NCBI RefSeq assembly: GCF_014384705.1
Contig: NZ_JACRSN010000034.1
Coordinates: 1 to 7,900 of the forward strand
Reading direction: 5' to 3'
Length of the DNA stretch: 7,900 bases
From: Yeguia hominis
GTDB taxonomy: Bacteria; Bacillota; Clostridia; Oscillospirales; Acutalibacteraceae
Each line of letters starts with the position of its first letter. Position 1 is the first letter of the stretch. This document shows, one piece after another, positions 1 through 6,338 of this stretch. Below the pieces are notes generated by a model that did no database searches, was not told the origin of the DNA, and was given only the letters and a program-made list of their open reading frames with translations. The translations under genes were made by a program, and so were the position numbers.

Positions 1-26
1 AACACCAGAATCCAAGCTAAAACAAA

Positions 27-62
27 ATGGATGCCTCCCTCTAAATTCAGGGAAGCATCCAT
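27..62 (-). terminator. Terminator of the LysR gene
   Basis: An 8-bp outer stem (27-34 with 55-62), one mismatch and a 5-bp inner stem (36-40 with 49-53) enclose an 8-base loop. Read on the minus strand, the hairpin is followed by the T-rich run TTTGTTTTAG. It lies about 105 bases past the LysR stop codon and points the right way to end that transcript. The bases between the stop codon and this hairpin hold no gene that I can support. Confidence 0.7.
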
Positions 63-151
63 GATGAAAAGTTAATTATTCAATTTTGAACCGGTGTCCA
101 GAAAACTGGGTACATATCAAAGTTCCCTCTTCTTTTTTTGTGCGGCTTTTG

Positions 152-171
152 GTTGACGCAATTGCGTCAAC
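152..171. repeat. 20-bp perfect palindrome at the LysR stop codon
   Basis: GTTGACGCAATTGCGTCAAC reads the same on both strands and contains the TGA stop codon of the LysR gene (167-169). As RNA it could fold into an 8-bp stem with an AATT loop, but no T-run follows on either strand, so it is not a standard intrinsic terminator. It could be a protein-binding operator or a remnant of a mobile element end. Confidence 0.6.
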
Positions 172-1033
172 GGTATTGCAAATAATCCAGAAACCGTTTG
201 ACCGCAAGCGGAGCAGCGCCTTTTTCCCGCATTGCCAGTCCAATTTCCCGGCTGGCTGGAACATCTAACCGCCGAATCGCAATCCGGTACGGAATCCTTC
301 GCAGAATGAGTTCCGGCAGCACGCTGACGCCGAGTCCGCTCTCAACCATGGACATAATGGCATAATCATCCCAGGTGGTAAAATGGACATTCGGAATCAG
401 ACCATATTGCTCAAAAATTGCGGACATTTCCGCTTTCGCGCCTTTTTCCAATAGAAGGAACGGCTCCTTGCACAACAGGGGAATCGGAATTTCCGAATAT
501 GCTGCAAGCGGGTGCTGCTCAGGCACGACAGCGAGAAGCGGATCCTGCGCAAGCAGGATGGTATCAAATTCCGGCCGGGTAGGAAGCCGGACAAATCCGC
601 AGTCCACACGTCCTTCCAAAATCCATTCTTCAATTTCTCGGTAGTCTCCCAGGAGCAGCTCATAGTCGATTTTCGGATAGTCTTTTTGGAATGCCTGAAT
701 GATATTGGGCAGCCAGTGGGTCGCCACACTGGAAAAGGTTCCGATCCGCAAAAGGCCGGACTGGAGTCCGTGGAGTTTGTCAATCTGCTCCTGCAGGGTT
801 TCATATTCTCTGCAAACCCGTTGGGCATAGGGCAAAAGCGCAAGTCCGTCTGAGGTTGGACGAACGCCGCGGCGGCCACGCTCCAAAAGGGAAACATCCC
901 ACTCCCGTTCAAGATCCTGAACCATTCTGCTGATGCCGGACTGTGTATAATGAAGCTGCTCGGCAGCTTTGGTGAAGCTTCCGTATTCTACGGTCTTAAG
1001 AAACGCCCGGTATTTTTGAATGTTCATATCCAT
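167..1033 (-). CDS. LysR-family transcriptional regulator
   Basis: This 288-residue protein has the family's usual length and layout. Residues 1-65 form the winged helix-turn-helix, including FTKAAEQLHYTQSGISR followed by VSLLERGRRGVRPT, the typical LysR pattern. Residues from about 90 to the end form the two-lobed effector-binding domain (LRIGTFSSVATHWLPN, then a VDCGFVRLP segment). The start at 1033 has a GGAG about 10 bases upstream; an ATG two codons later is an alternative. LysR regulators usually control a divergent neighbour and bind a small-molecule coinducer. Here the divergent unit is a decayed ProX-like gene plus a frameshifted transporter, so the regulator may be orphaned. The coinducer cannot be told from the sequence. 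Confidence 0.95.
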   Translation of the reverse strand: MDMNIQKYRAFLKTVEYGSFTKAAEQLHYTQSGISRMVQDLEREWDVSLLERGRRGVRPTSDGLALLPYAQRVCREYETLQEQIDKLHGLQSGLLRIGTFSSVATHWLPNIIQAFQKDYPKIDYELLLGDYREIEEWILEGRVDCGFVRLPTRPEFDTILLAQDPLLAVVPEQHPLAAYSEIPIPLLCKEPFLLLEKGAKAEMSAIFEQYGLIPNVHFTTWDDYAIMSMVESGLGVSVLPELILRRIPYRIAIRRLDVPASREIGLAMREKGAAPLAVKRFLDYLQYR

Positions 1034-1149
1034 GGCCTACTCTCTCCATTCCTTTTACTCATTTAAAACATAAAAAACATTCGCTTTTGGAATCTATGAA
1101 TTTATGATACACGATAACCGTTTGATTTGCAAGGAGAGAGGGAGAGAAG
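1034..1149. promoter_or_regulatory. Divergent intergenic control region
   Basis: This 116-base AT-rich gap separates the LysR gene from the divergent decayed gene. It must carry both promoters and, by analogy with other LysR systems, the regulator's binding site. A possible -10 box for the plus strand is TATGAT at 1103-1108, without a good -35, as is common for activator-dependent promoters. A purine-rich ribosome site (AAGGAG and GGGAG, 1131-1146) precedes the ATG at 1150. I could not identify a convincing LysR operator by eye. Confidence 0.4.
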
Positions 1150-1442
1150 ATGCTTAATGTCAGCGATGTTTTTACGGATCTGCCGCAGGCGTTTTCAACG
1201 CCTCTGTAAAAAGCGGCTTATCCGGCGCTTGAAAACCTGCAGATTCCATTTTGGCGTGTGGACACAGAAGCAGCGATCACGATCATGCGGTACAGGTTGT
1301 GATGGATCGGGACGTCGCACAGGAACCCTGGTACGGATGCAGCGACGGCACAACCACAGGATATCTGAACCTTGCAACAGAGGATGTTTTAAAGATCTTT
1401 CTGCCCTCGACGGGCAACAATCCATCCATCATTTCCGTATGA
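1150..1442 (+). pseudogene. Decayed prolyl-tRNA editing protein (YbaK/ProX-like)
   Basis: Two pieces of a ProX/YbaK-type trans-editing domain can be recognised in different frames. After the ATG at 1150 and an in-frame TAA at 1207, the same frame reads KAAYPALENLQIPFWRVDTE then AAIT, matching the family N-terminus (LexLgIpfxRVdTxEAiTM). From about 1284 another frame reads HAVQVVMDRDV, then WYGCSDGTT, LNLATEDVLKIFLPSTG and a stop at 1440, matching the family C-terminus. Intact members are about 160 residues and hydrolyse mischarged Ala- or Cys-tRNA(Pro). Here only about 80 recognisable residues remain, so the central part, with the editing pocket, is missing. The junction is near 1275-1290, in the repetitive GATCACGATCATG. 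The ribosome site is still good. The product would be non-functional. Confidence 0.75.
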
Positions 1443-1450
1443 ACGAAAAA

Positions 1451-1505
1451 AAGGAGGTGCCGCGGAAGTCCGGCGGTTTTTCCGGATTTATGCCGCGATG
1501 TCATG
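1451..1505 (+). promoter_or_regulatory. Shine-Dalgarno, spacer hairpin and start codon of the EamA gene
   Basis: AAGGAGGTG (1451-1459) is a perfect anti-SD match but lies 43 bases before the ATG at 1503, too far for normal initiation. The spacer folds almost completely: 1461-1465 pairs with 1493-1497, and 1466-1473 pairs with 1482-1489 (one G-U), with an 8-base loop CGGTTTTT and a 3-base ATG bulge. With the hairpin closed, the effective spacing is about 6 bases. Hairpins of this kind are known to bridge distant SD and start codons, for example in phage T4 mRNAs. A decayed terminator of the upstream gene is the alternative. Confidence 0.5.
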
Positions 1506-2389
1506 GCGAAATCATATTACAAATACTTTTTAGCGCTGCTTTTGTTTGGATCCAATGGCCTTTTAGCCAGCCGAATCTCACTGTCAAGCTATGAAATTGT
1601 CCTTTTCCGTACGTTGTTTGGCAGCTTGCTGCTGCTTGCGATTTTTTGGTGTCTCAAAAATTTACGTTTTACAAAAAACGGCCGGATGCTATTTTTCTGG
1701 CTGTTTCCGGTGTTGCGATGGGCGCCAGTTGGATGTTCTTATATGAAGCCTATCAGCAAATCGGCATCGGGCTCTCTTCCATTCTTTATTATTGCGGGCC
1801 GGTTCTCGTGATGGCGCTTTCTCCGCTGCTGTTTCATGAGTCTCTGACCGTTCATATGGGAATCGGATTTTCGGCTGTGCTGATCGGAATTTTTTTGGTA
1901 AATGGAAATTTATTTTCAGAAGGAAACACGATATACGGTGTTTTCTGCGGCGGCATGTCGGCGGTAACCTATGCCGTGATGGTCATTTGCAATAAGCGGG
2001 CAGCACGGATTACAGGACTGGAAAATGCAGCGCTGCAGCTGTTTACCAGTTTTTTGACCGTTGCAATTTTCGTAGGCCTTAAGCAGGGATATCAGATTGC
2101 AATTCCCGGCACAGATTGGGCGCCGCTTCTGGTGCTCAGTTTGTTCAACACAGGCCTGGGCTGCTACTGGTATTTTTCTTCTATTGGACAGCTGCCCGTG
2201 CAGACCGTTTCGATTTGCGGATATCTGGAGCCGCTTTCAGCGGTTCTGTTTTCCGCCATCTTTTTGCATGAAACATTGTTGCCGCTGCAAATTGTCGGCG
2301 CCGTTCTGATTCTGAGCGGTGCAGTGTTTGGCGAGTGGGGCCGTTCTTTCCAGAACCTCCCGAAACGGAAACAACAAACGCAAATATGA
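1503..2389 (+). pseudogene. EamA/DMT-family membrane transporter, frameshifted
   Basis: Together the two frames give a protein of about 295 residues, typical of ten-helix EamA (drug/metabolite transporter) proteins. The first frame begins MAKSYYKYFLALLLFGSNGL and carries helices 1-2. The second carries the rest, including AVSGVAMGASWMFLYEAYQQ, a GPVLVMALSPLLFHE segment and the second EamA repeat (YLEPLSAVLFSAIFLHE). Reading must slip by -1 between about 1642 and 1679. The best candidate is the six-T run at 1642-1647, because KFTFYKKRPDA in the second frame already looks like family sequence. A second candidate is the heptamer A AAA AAC at 1673-1679, in the right phase for -1 slippage. Unslipped translation stops at 1811. 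Substrate is unknown. It could be a true mutation, a sequencing error in a homopolymer, or recoding. The gene follows the ProX-like remnant in the same direction. Confidence 0.8.
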
Positions 2390-2390
2390 T

Positions 2391-2424
2391 AAAAATACCC
2401 GCAGCACGTTTAGATGCTGCGGGT
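2391..2424 (-). terminator. Terminator, minus strand, possibly bidirectional
   Basis: A perfect 10-bp stem, ACCCGCAGCA (2397-2406) with TGCTGCGGGT (2415-2424), has an 8-base loop. On the minus strand it is followed by ATTTTTA, a proper T-run, so it ends the 31-codon gene at 2446-2541. On the plus strand it lies just past the transporter stop codon but lacks a T-run there (GTTCTGG), so it would end that transcript less efficiently. Confidence 0.8.
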
Positions 2425-2445
2425 GTTCTGGAATAAACGGCATTT

Positions 2446-2541
2446 TTATCGAAGTCCCAAGAGAAGCGTTCCGAAAACGGACCCCCATGCTGCTGCCAGA
2501 AAAATGCCCATGACCCAGAAAAATATTTGTTTTGTCCGCAT
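2446..2541 (-). CDS. 31-residue single-helix membrane peptide
   Basis: On the minus strand an ATG at 2541 opens a 31-codon frame starting MRTKQIFFWVMGIFLAAAWG and ending in LLLGLR before a TAA. It has two basic residues (R2, K4) at the front, one uninterrupted hydrophobic stretch (about residues 6-29) and a final Arg, the layout of a single-pass small membrane protein. A GGAG lies 7 bases upstream of the ATG, and a strong terminator with a T-run follows about 20 bases after the stop. Start signal, size and private terminator together make it a likely real gene. I do not recognise the family. Its role cannot be told; small membrane peptides of this type range from transporter regulators to type I toxins. 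Confidence 0.6.
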   Translation of the reverse strand: MRTKQIFFWVMGIFLAAAWGSVFGTLLLGLR

Positions 2542-2570
2542 GTAAAATCTCCGCCTTTCTTCTTTATTTT

Positions 2571-2599
2571 CCTACAGGGTCAGCCAGAAAGTCTGTAGG
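2571..2599. repeat. Short inverted repeat CCTACAG...CTGTAGG
   Basis: Seven bases at 2571-2577 are exactly inverted at 2593-2599 with a 15-base gap. The repeat lies 30 to 58 bases upstream of the small membrane peptide's start, so it may be a leader hairpin or operator of that gene. There is no T-run on either side to make it a terminator. Confidence 0.35.
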
Positions 2600-2641
2600 G
2601 AACCTGCAAAAAAGTTGCAAAAGCGAATTTTCTCGGACATC

Positions 2642-2655
2642 ACCTTTTAAAAGGT
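2642..2655. promoter_or_regulatory. 14-bp palindrome abutting the nadE promoter
   Basis: ACCTTTTAAAAGGT is a perfect palindrome ending one base before the presumed -35 box of the promoter at 2656-2683. Its place and symmetry suit a dimeric regulator. I could not match it to a known NAD-biosynthesis regulator site such as that of NiaR. Confidence 0.45.
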
Positions 2656-2683
2656 ATGACTTTTTAGAGGAATGTGATATAAT
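2656..2683 (+). promoter_or_regulatory. Extended -10 promoter for nadE
   Basis: A perfect TATAAT (2678-2683) is preceded by TG at the extended -10 position (2675-2676). Sixteen bases upstream lies ATGACT (2656-2661), matching TTGACA at four of six positions. Transcription would start near 2690, giving a leader of about 195 bases before the nadE start codon. Confidence 0.7.
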
Positions 2684-2739
2684 AATTCTACCATCGCTTC
2701 CCGGAAACACGTTCCGAAGAGCAACGCGTCTACCGGCGC

Positions 2740-2886
2740 TTGTTTTGGATCGATCCGCTTTTTGTGGATATTCCCCGACCGGAATGCAGACATGCAAAAC
2801 CGAAAAACGGACGCCGCAGATGGGCAATGGGAACTTTTGTGGTTTGGGACGATGGCAGGAACCGAACGTTAAAAAAAGAAGCGTGA
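2740..2886 (+). CDS. Possible leader ORF overlapping the nadE start
   Basis: One frame of the nadE leader is open from 2686 to a TGA at 2884-2886, which shares one base with the nadE ATG (TGATG), the classic layout of translational coupling. The reading looks protein-like: LFWIDPLFVDIPRP, then RRRWAMGTFVVWDDGRNRTL and KKEA. The only in-frame starts are TTG 2740 (used here, 48 residues), GTG 2764 and ATG 2827 (19 residues), and none has a clear ribosome site. I recognise no family. It may be a coupled leader peptide, the tail of a lost gene, or chance. Confidence 0.3.
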   Translation: MFWIDPLFVDIPRPECRHAKPKNGRRRWAMGTFVVWDDGRNRTLKKEA

Positions 2887-4799
2887 TGAATTTGAATTAT
2901 GGGTTTATTCGGATGGCTGTTGCAACGCCGGAACTGCGTGTTGCGGACTGTGCCTATAATACGGATCAGATTCTCGCCATGATGCGGGAAGCCGCTGCGG
3001 ACGGTGTGAAACTGATCGGGTTTCCCGAGCTTTGTATCACGGCATATACCTGCAGCGACCTTTTTTTGCAGCGGGCCCTTTTGGAGGCCGCAGAGCAGTC
3101 CCTGCTCCGGATCGTGCAGGAAAGCCGGGAGTTGCAGCTGATTGCGGTGGTGGGGCTTCCGCTGCGCTGTGGACAGCAGCTCTATAACTGTGCGGCGGTT
3201 GTTTATCAGGGCGAAATTCTCGGAATTGTCCCGAAGCAGCATTTGCCGAACTACGGGGAATTTTATGAAAAGCGGCATTTCCTTCCGGCGGAAGATGAAA
3301 ATCGGACGCTTGAGCTTGACGGAAAGAAGGTTCCGTTTGGAACGAGATTGCTGTTTGCCTGCAAGGAACAGCGGGAATTCCTCTTTGCGGTGGAAATCTG
3401 CGAAGATCTTTGGGTGCCGGACAGCCCTTCGACGGAGCACGCATTGGCGGGTGCAACCGTAATTGTGAACCCTTCCGCCAGCGACGAGACGATCGGAAAG
3501 CGGGAATACCGCCGGATGCTGGTGGCTTCGCAGTCTGCGCGGCTCGTCTGTGCATATTTGTACGCAAGCGCAGGAGAAGGAGAATCCACGACGGATATGG
3601 TCTTTGCCGGACATAGCCTAATTGCAGAAGATGGCGCCCAGCTTGCAGAAAGCCCGCTTTTCCAGCATGGATTTACCGCTGCCGATGTGGACGTCGAACG
3701 GCTCTCTCAGGAGCGGTGCCGCATGACAACCTTTGTAGAGCGCGGAAGCAACCGGTATGAACGGATTTCGTTCTCCATGTGCGAAGCGGCTGGGAATTTT
3801 ACCAGGACGTTCCCGATGCGGCCCTTTGTTCCGGATAATCAACAAGACCGCGACCGGCGTTGCGGAGAAATTATAGAAATGCAGGCGTCCGGCCTTTGTA
3901 AGCGCCTGGCGCATGCGCACTGCAAGAGTGCGGTCATTGGAATATCCGGCGGTCTGGATTCCACGCTGGCGCTGCTGGTTGCAACCCGTGCGATGGATCG
4001 GCTGCATCGCAGCCGAAAGGACATCATCGCCATTACGATGCCGTGCTTTGGCACGACCAAGCGCACAAAAACCAACGCGCAGCTGCTCTGCGAGGCATTG
4101 GGCGTGTCCTTCCGCACGGTTCCGATTTCCGACGCGGTCCATCAGCATTTCCACGACATCGGGCATGATCCGGCGGTCCTGGATGTGACGTATGAGAATG
4201 TACAGGCACGTGAACGGACGCAGGTGCTGATGGATATTGCGAACGCGACGGGCGGAATTGTCATCGGAACCGGCGACCTTTCCGAATTGGCGCTCGGATG
4301 GGCAACCTATAATGGGGATCATATGTCTATGTACGGTGTCAACTGTTCGATCCCCAAGACTCTGGTGCGGCATTTGGTCCGGTATTTTGCGGACCTGTCG
4401 GAGGATTCGATCCTCAAAGAGACGCTTTTGGATATTCTGGATACGCCGGTCAGTCCGGAGCTGCTTCCGGCAAAGCAGGGGGAAATTTCCCAAAAAACAG
4501 AGGACATTGTCGGGCCGTATGACCTGCATGATTTTTTCCTCTATTATTTGGTGCGCTATGGCTTCACGCCGGAAAAAATTCGCTTTTTGGCGAACCGTGC
4601 ATTTGCGGGCGTCTACGAGGATGCCGTAATTGTGCACTGGCTGAAGATTTTCGTGCGTCGGTTCTTTATGCAGCAGTTTAAACGCTCCTGCATTCCGGAT
4701 GGCCCGAAGGTCGGCTCCGTGACGCTTTCTCCGCGCGGAGACTGGAGAATGCCGAGCGATGCCTGCGCATCTGTTTGGCTGCAGTGGGCAGAAAAATAA
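2886..4799 (+). CDS. nadE: Glutamine-dependent NAD+ synthetase
   Basis: This protein makes NAD+ from nicotinic acid adenine dinucleotide, ATP and glutamine in the cytoplasm, the last step of NAD synthesis. Residues 1 to about 290 are the nitrilase-like glutaminase domain, with the Glu-Lys-Cys triad visible as E48 (FPEL), K117 (VPKQHLPNYGEFYEKR) and C172 (EICEDLW). From about 325 the synthetase domain carries the ATP-pyrophosphatase loop SGGLDS (354-359) and the conserved IGTGDLSELALGW (460-472). Its 637 residues fit the two-domain form, so it should use glutamine rather than only ammonia. The frame stays open back to 2532, but homology begins at the MNLNYGFIRMA start, and the promoter at 2656-2683 lies inside that extension. 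The SD is weak (AAGAAG), so coupling to the upstream leader frame is possible. Confidence 0.96.
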   Translation: MNLNYGFIRMAVATPELRVADCAYNTDQILAMMREAAADGVKLIGFPELCITAYTCSDLFLQRALLEAAEQSLLRIVQESRELQLIAVVGLPLRCGQQLYNCAAVVYQGEILGIVPKQHLPNYGEFYEKRHFLPAEDENRTLELDGKKVPFGTRLLFACKEQREFLFAVEICEDLWVPDSPSTEHALAGATVIVNPSASDETIGKREYRRMLVASQSARLVCAYLYASAGEGESTTDMVFAGHSLIAEDGAQLAESPLFQHGFTAADVDVERLSQERCRMTTFVERGSNRYERISFSMCEAAGNFTRTFPMRPFVPDNQQDRDRRCGEIIEMQASGLCKRLAHAHCKSAVIGISGGLDSTLALLVATRAMDRLHRSRKDIIAITMPCFGTTKRTKTNAQLLCEALGVSFRTVPISDAVHQHFHDIGHDPAVLDVTYENVQARERTQVLMDIANATGGIVIGTGDLSELALGWATYNGDHMSMYGVNCSIPKTLVRHLVRYFADLSEDSILKETLLDILDTPVSPELLPAKQGEISQKTEDIVGPYDLHDFFLYYLVRYGFTPEKIRFLANRAFAGVYEDAVIVHWLKIFVRRFFMQQFKRSCIPDGPKVGSVTLSPRGDWRMPSDACASVWLQWAEK

Positions 4800-4814
4800 A
4801 CGCATATATTACGA

Positions 4815-4869
4815 AAAATCCCCGGTTATGGGAAACCGCACAGGGTTTCCGTAACCGGGGATTTTCGTT
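4815..4869 (+). terminator. Terminator after nadE
   Basis: A long stem of about 22 bp (4815-4837 with 4844-4865, one bulge and one G-U pair) begins about 15 bases past the nadE stop and ends in ATTTTCGTT. The opposite strand also carries a short T-run past the stem, so it may work in both directions. Confidence 0.85.
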
Positions 4870-5045
4870 GGATTTTCAGATTCCCGAATCCACATGCTTT
4901 CGGTATTACATCATAATAAGCAGTTATAAATGCATGTCCGGAGAATTTCGGCGTTTTTAGCACAAAAGTGAGAGAGTATTCGATGCCTCGCGCACATCAA
5001 AAAGCAAATTTCAACCCCGTTTTTGCGCAAAGATTTCCCAAACAA
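4870..5045. other. Gene-free spacer
   Basis: This spacer lies between nadE and the minus-strand ABC-like gene. I see no start codon with a ribosome site, no RNA gene, and no strong terminator for the minus-strand gene apart from the nadE hairpin, which may serve both. A 10-bp palindrome, TTTGCGCAAA, lies in its last 25 bases. Confidence 0.4.
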
Positions 5046-5717
5046 CTAGTCTCGATTACTTAAAAAATAATCCGCGTCGATCCAATAATCCGCAAGATCA
5101 GCAACCATCTCGGCTTTTGAAACCGGCATGATCAGAATTGGATTCCCTCTCTTTTTCAGTTCACTGCAAATTTGATTTACAAAAACAATCAGCGGATCCA
5201 GCCTACGCCGGCTCATCCATGGAAAACAAAAGATGGGGCGATTCCCGGCAAATCCAATTGCTGCCTGACATTTCCATAGCCGGGATCCGGTGTGCAGCAA
5301 CTTGCGATTCCAAAGGAATTCGGGTATGGTGAAAATTTCTAAAACCTCTTCCGCGGAATAGGGAAGTTTACTCTTGCGAAGCGCCCGCCGTACCAGTGTT
5401 TTAATCGAAAATGGGCTTTGTCTGGCGGAACGCGCGCCGATCGGAACCGTAAGGTCTGCAAGCTGCGCAAGCGTGATCGGTATTCCGTTCCACTCTAGTT
5501 GGTATCCGTTTTCCCACAAAATGATGGATGGATCTTTAGGGTAAGACAACAGGTAGGAAAGCGTCCAGCCTCCACCATCTATATCTCCAGAAATTACATT
5601 TACACCTGATCTCAATTGCAAATTAGATGCTTCGAAGGCAGAAGGACAAGAACCTATTAAAAAATCTTTACATTCCACGTCTGCATAAAAATTTCGGAGA
5701 AAAAGATGGTTTTCCAT
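5046..5717 (-). CDS. Degenerate ABC-ATPase-like protein
   Basis: This 223-residue protein follows the ABC nucleotide-binding fold from end to end, but its catalytic residues appear replaced. The Walker A position reads ISGDIDGGGWTLSYLL (from residue 42), with Trp51 where the phosphate-binding Lys should be. The signature region is HTGSRLWKCQAAIGFAGNRP (142-161) instead of LSGGQ. The Walker B region is PIFCFPWMS (161-169), without the Asp-Glu pair, followed by the D-loop-like RRRLDP. The H-loop position reads ILIMPVSKAEM, without His. The start at 5717 has AAAGGAGGT at ideal spacing; an upstream ATG at 5834 lies before the promoter's start point and was rejected. It stands alone, with no permease beside it. 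It may be a regulatory or structural paralogue. ATP hydrolysis is unlikely. The family placement is by eye. Confidence 0.65.
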   Translation of the reverse strand: MENHLFLRNFYADVECKDFLIGSCPSAFEASNLQLRSGVNVISGDIDGGGWTLSYLLSYPKDPSIILWENGYQLEWNGIPITLAQLADLTVPIGARSARQSPFSIKTLVRRALRKSKLPYSAEEVLEIFTIPEFLWNRKLLHTGSRLWKCQAAIGFAGNRPIFCFPWMSRRRLDPLIVFVNQICSELKKRGNPILIMPVSKAEMVADLADYWIDADYFLSNRD

Positions 5718-5820
5718 ATCCAGACCTCCTTTGTGCCAAGTCATACAGAAAAGGCGAAAAGCAGTGCAGCGGATTCCGGAGAACCCATGAAAGGAACACC
5801 GGACCGAATATTCTGCCTTC

Positions 5821-5850
5821 ATTGTAGAGGACACTAGGCGTGACTGTCAA
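5821..5850 (-). promoter_or_regulatory. Consensus promoter of the ABC-like gene
   Basis: On the minus strand a perfect TTGACA (5845-5850) is followed by an 18-base spacer and TACAAT (5821-5826, five of six matches). Transcription would start near 5814, giving a leader of about 95 bases before the ATG at 5717. A GACA...TGTC half-dyad spans the -35 box and spacer, which could be an operator. Confidence 0.75.
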
Positions 5851-5908
5851 GCATATTTTGACCATAGCAGAAAGAAGCAATTTTAAAATTCCATACGGAA
5901 AAGCCGTC

Positions 5909-5937
5909 TGCTTGCGCCCCGGGCGAGGGGCGCAGCA
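5909..5937. other. GC-rich hairpin upstream of the phage segment
   Basis: GCGCCCC pairs with GGGGCGC around a 6-base loop, and the outer TGC and GCA extend the stem past a small internal loop. A smaller ACGG/CCGT hairpin lies just before it (5895-5907). Neither is followed by a T-run. They sit near the apparent broken left edge of the phage-derived DNA and may be remains of a structured RNA or element end; I could not match them to one. Confidence 0.35.
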
Positions 5938-5979
5938 GTAGAAAGCGCATCGGAAAGTTTATATGTCAATGGGCGGTAT

Positions 5980-6321
5980 ATGCCGTACCTTAAGCCCTAT
6001 GTCCTTGCTTCGACCGTCATCGCGAACTATACCGACTACAACGGCAGTTATGATCCGGACGAAGTGATGGAGCTGATTGAAACGACAGACTTTTATCGGA
6101 TCCTTACAAAAAGCATCAATAAAGCGCAGTATATCCAGTTCGAGGACGCAGTCGAAGAGTGTATTGCCTATCGAAATGCGCATTCGGAAACAGAGGCCTT
6201 TTTCCACGATTTACGCACGATGCTGTCCGATTGGGCGCAAAGCCCGGAAAAACTACAAAACTTCCTACAGAATCAGGCCGCTGGCGCAGCAGAACCGGAA
6301 AAGCAGGGTGCGGCGTCTTAA
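5980..6321 (+). CDS. Phage tail-region protein, probably 5'-truncated
   Basis: The frame gives 113 residues from the first ATG, MPYLKPYVLASTVIANYTDY onward, with an acidic helical middle (ELIETTDFYRIL, EDAVEECIAYRNAH) and a low-complexity Ala/Glu/Gln tail. I do not recognise a named family. It lies directly before a tape-measure-like gene, the slot used by tail assembly chaperones in siphophages, so that role is an inference from position. The ATG has no good ribosome site, and the same frame is open upstream to 5887, reading ESASESLYVNGRY, which looks like continuing protein. The true N-terminus was therefore probably lost, consistent with a prophage remnant. The strong terminator at 6339 follows. 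Confidence 0.6.
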   Translation: MPYLKPYVLASTVIANYTDYNGSYDPDEVMELIETTDFYRILTKSINKAQYIQFEDAVEECIAYRNAHSETEAFFHDLRTMLSDWAQSPEKLQNFLQNQAAGAAEPEKQGAAS

Positions 6322-6338
6322 ACCCAATACATCAAAAG

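Noticed and set aside
1127..1594. 155-codon open frame across the ProX-like remnant and transporter start
   Set aside because: Arg/Cys-rich reading in a frame that shows no family resemblance; the other two frames carry the recognisable protein pieces.
2532..2885. N-terminal extension of nadE by 118 residues (frame open from 2532)
   Set aside because: Family similarity begins at 2886, and a TATAAT promoter lies inside the extension at 2656-2683, so the extra sequence would precede the transcript start.
3618..4805. 395-codon open frame antisense to nadE
   Set aside because: It is the complement of a strongly recognised gene, with Arg/His-rich composition typical of a shadow frame, and no independent start signal.
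5718..5834. 39-residue N-terminal extension of the ABC-like protein
   Set aside because: Its ATG lies upstream of the predicted transcription start near 5814, and the internal ATG at 5717 has a near-perfect ribosome site.
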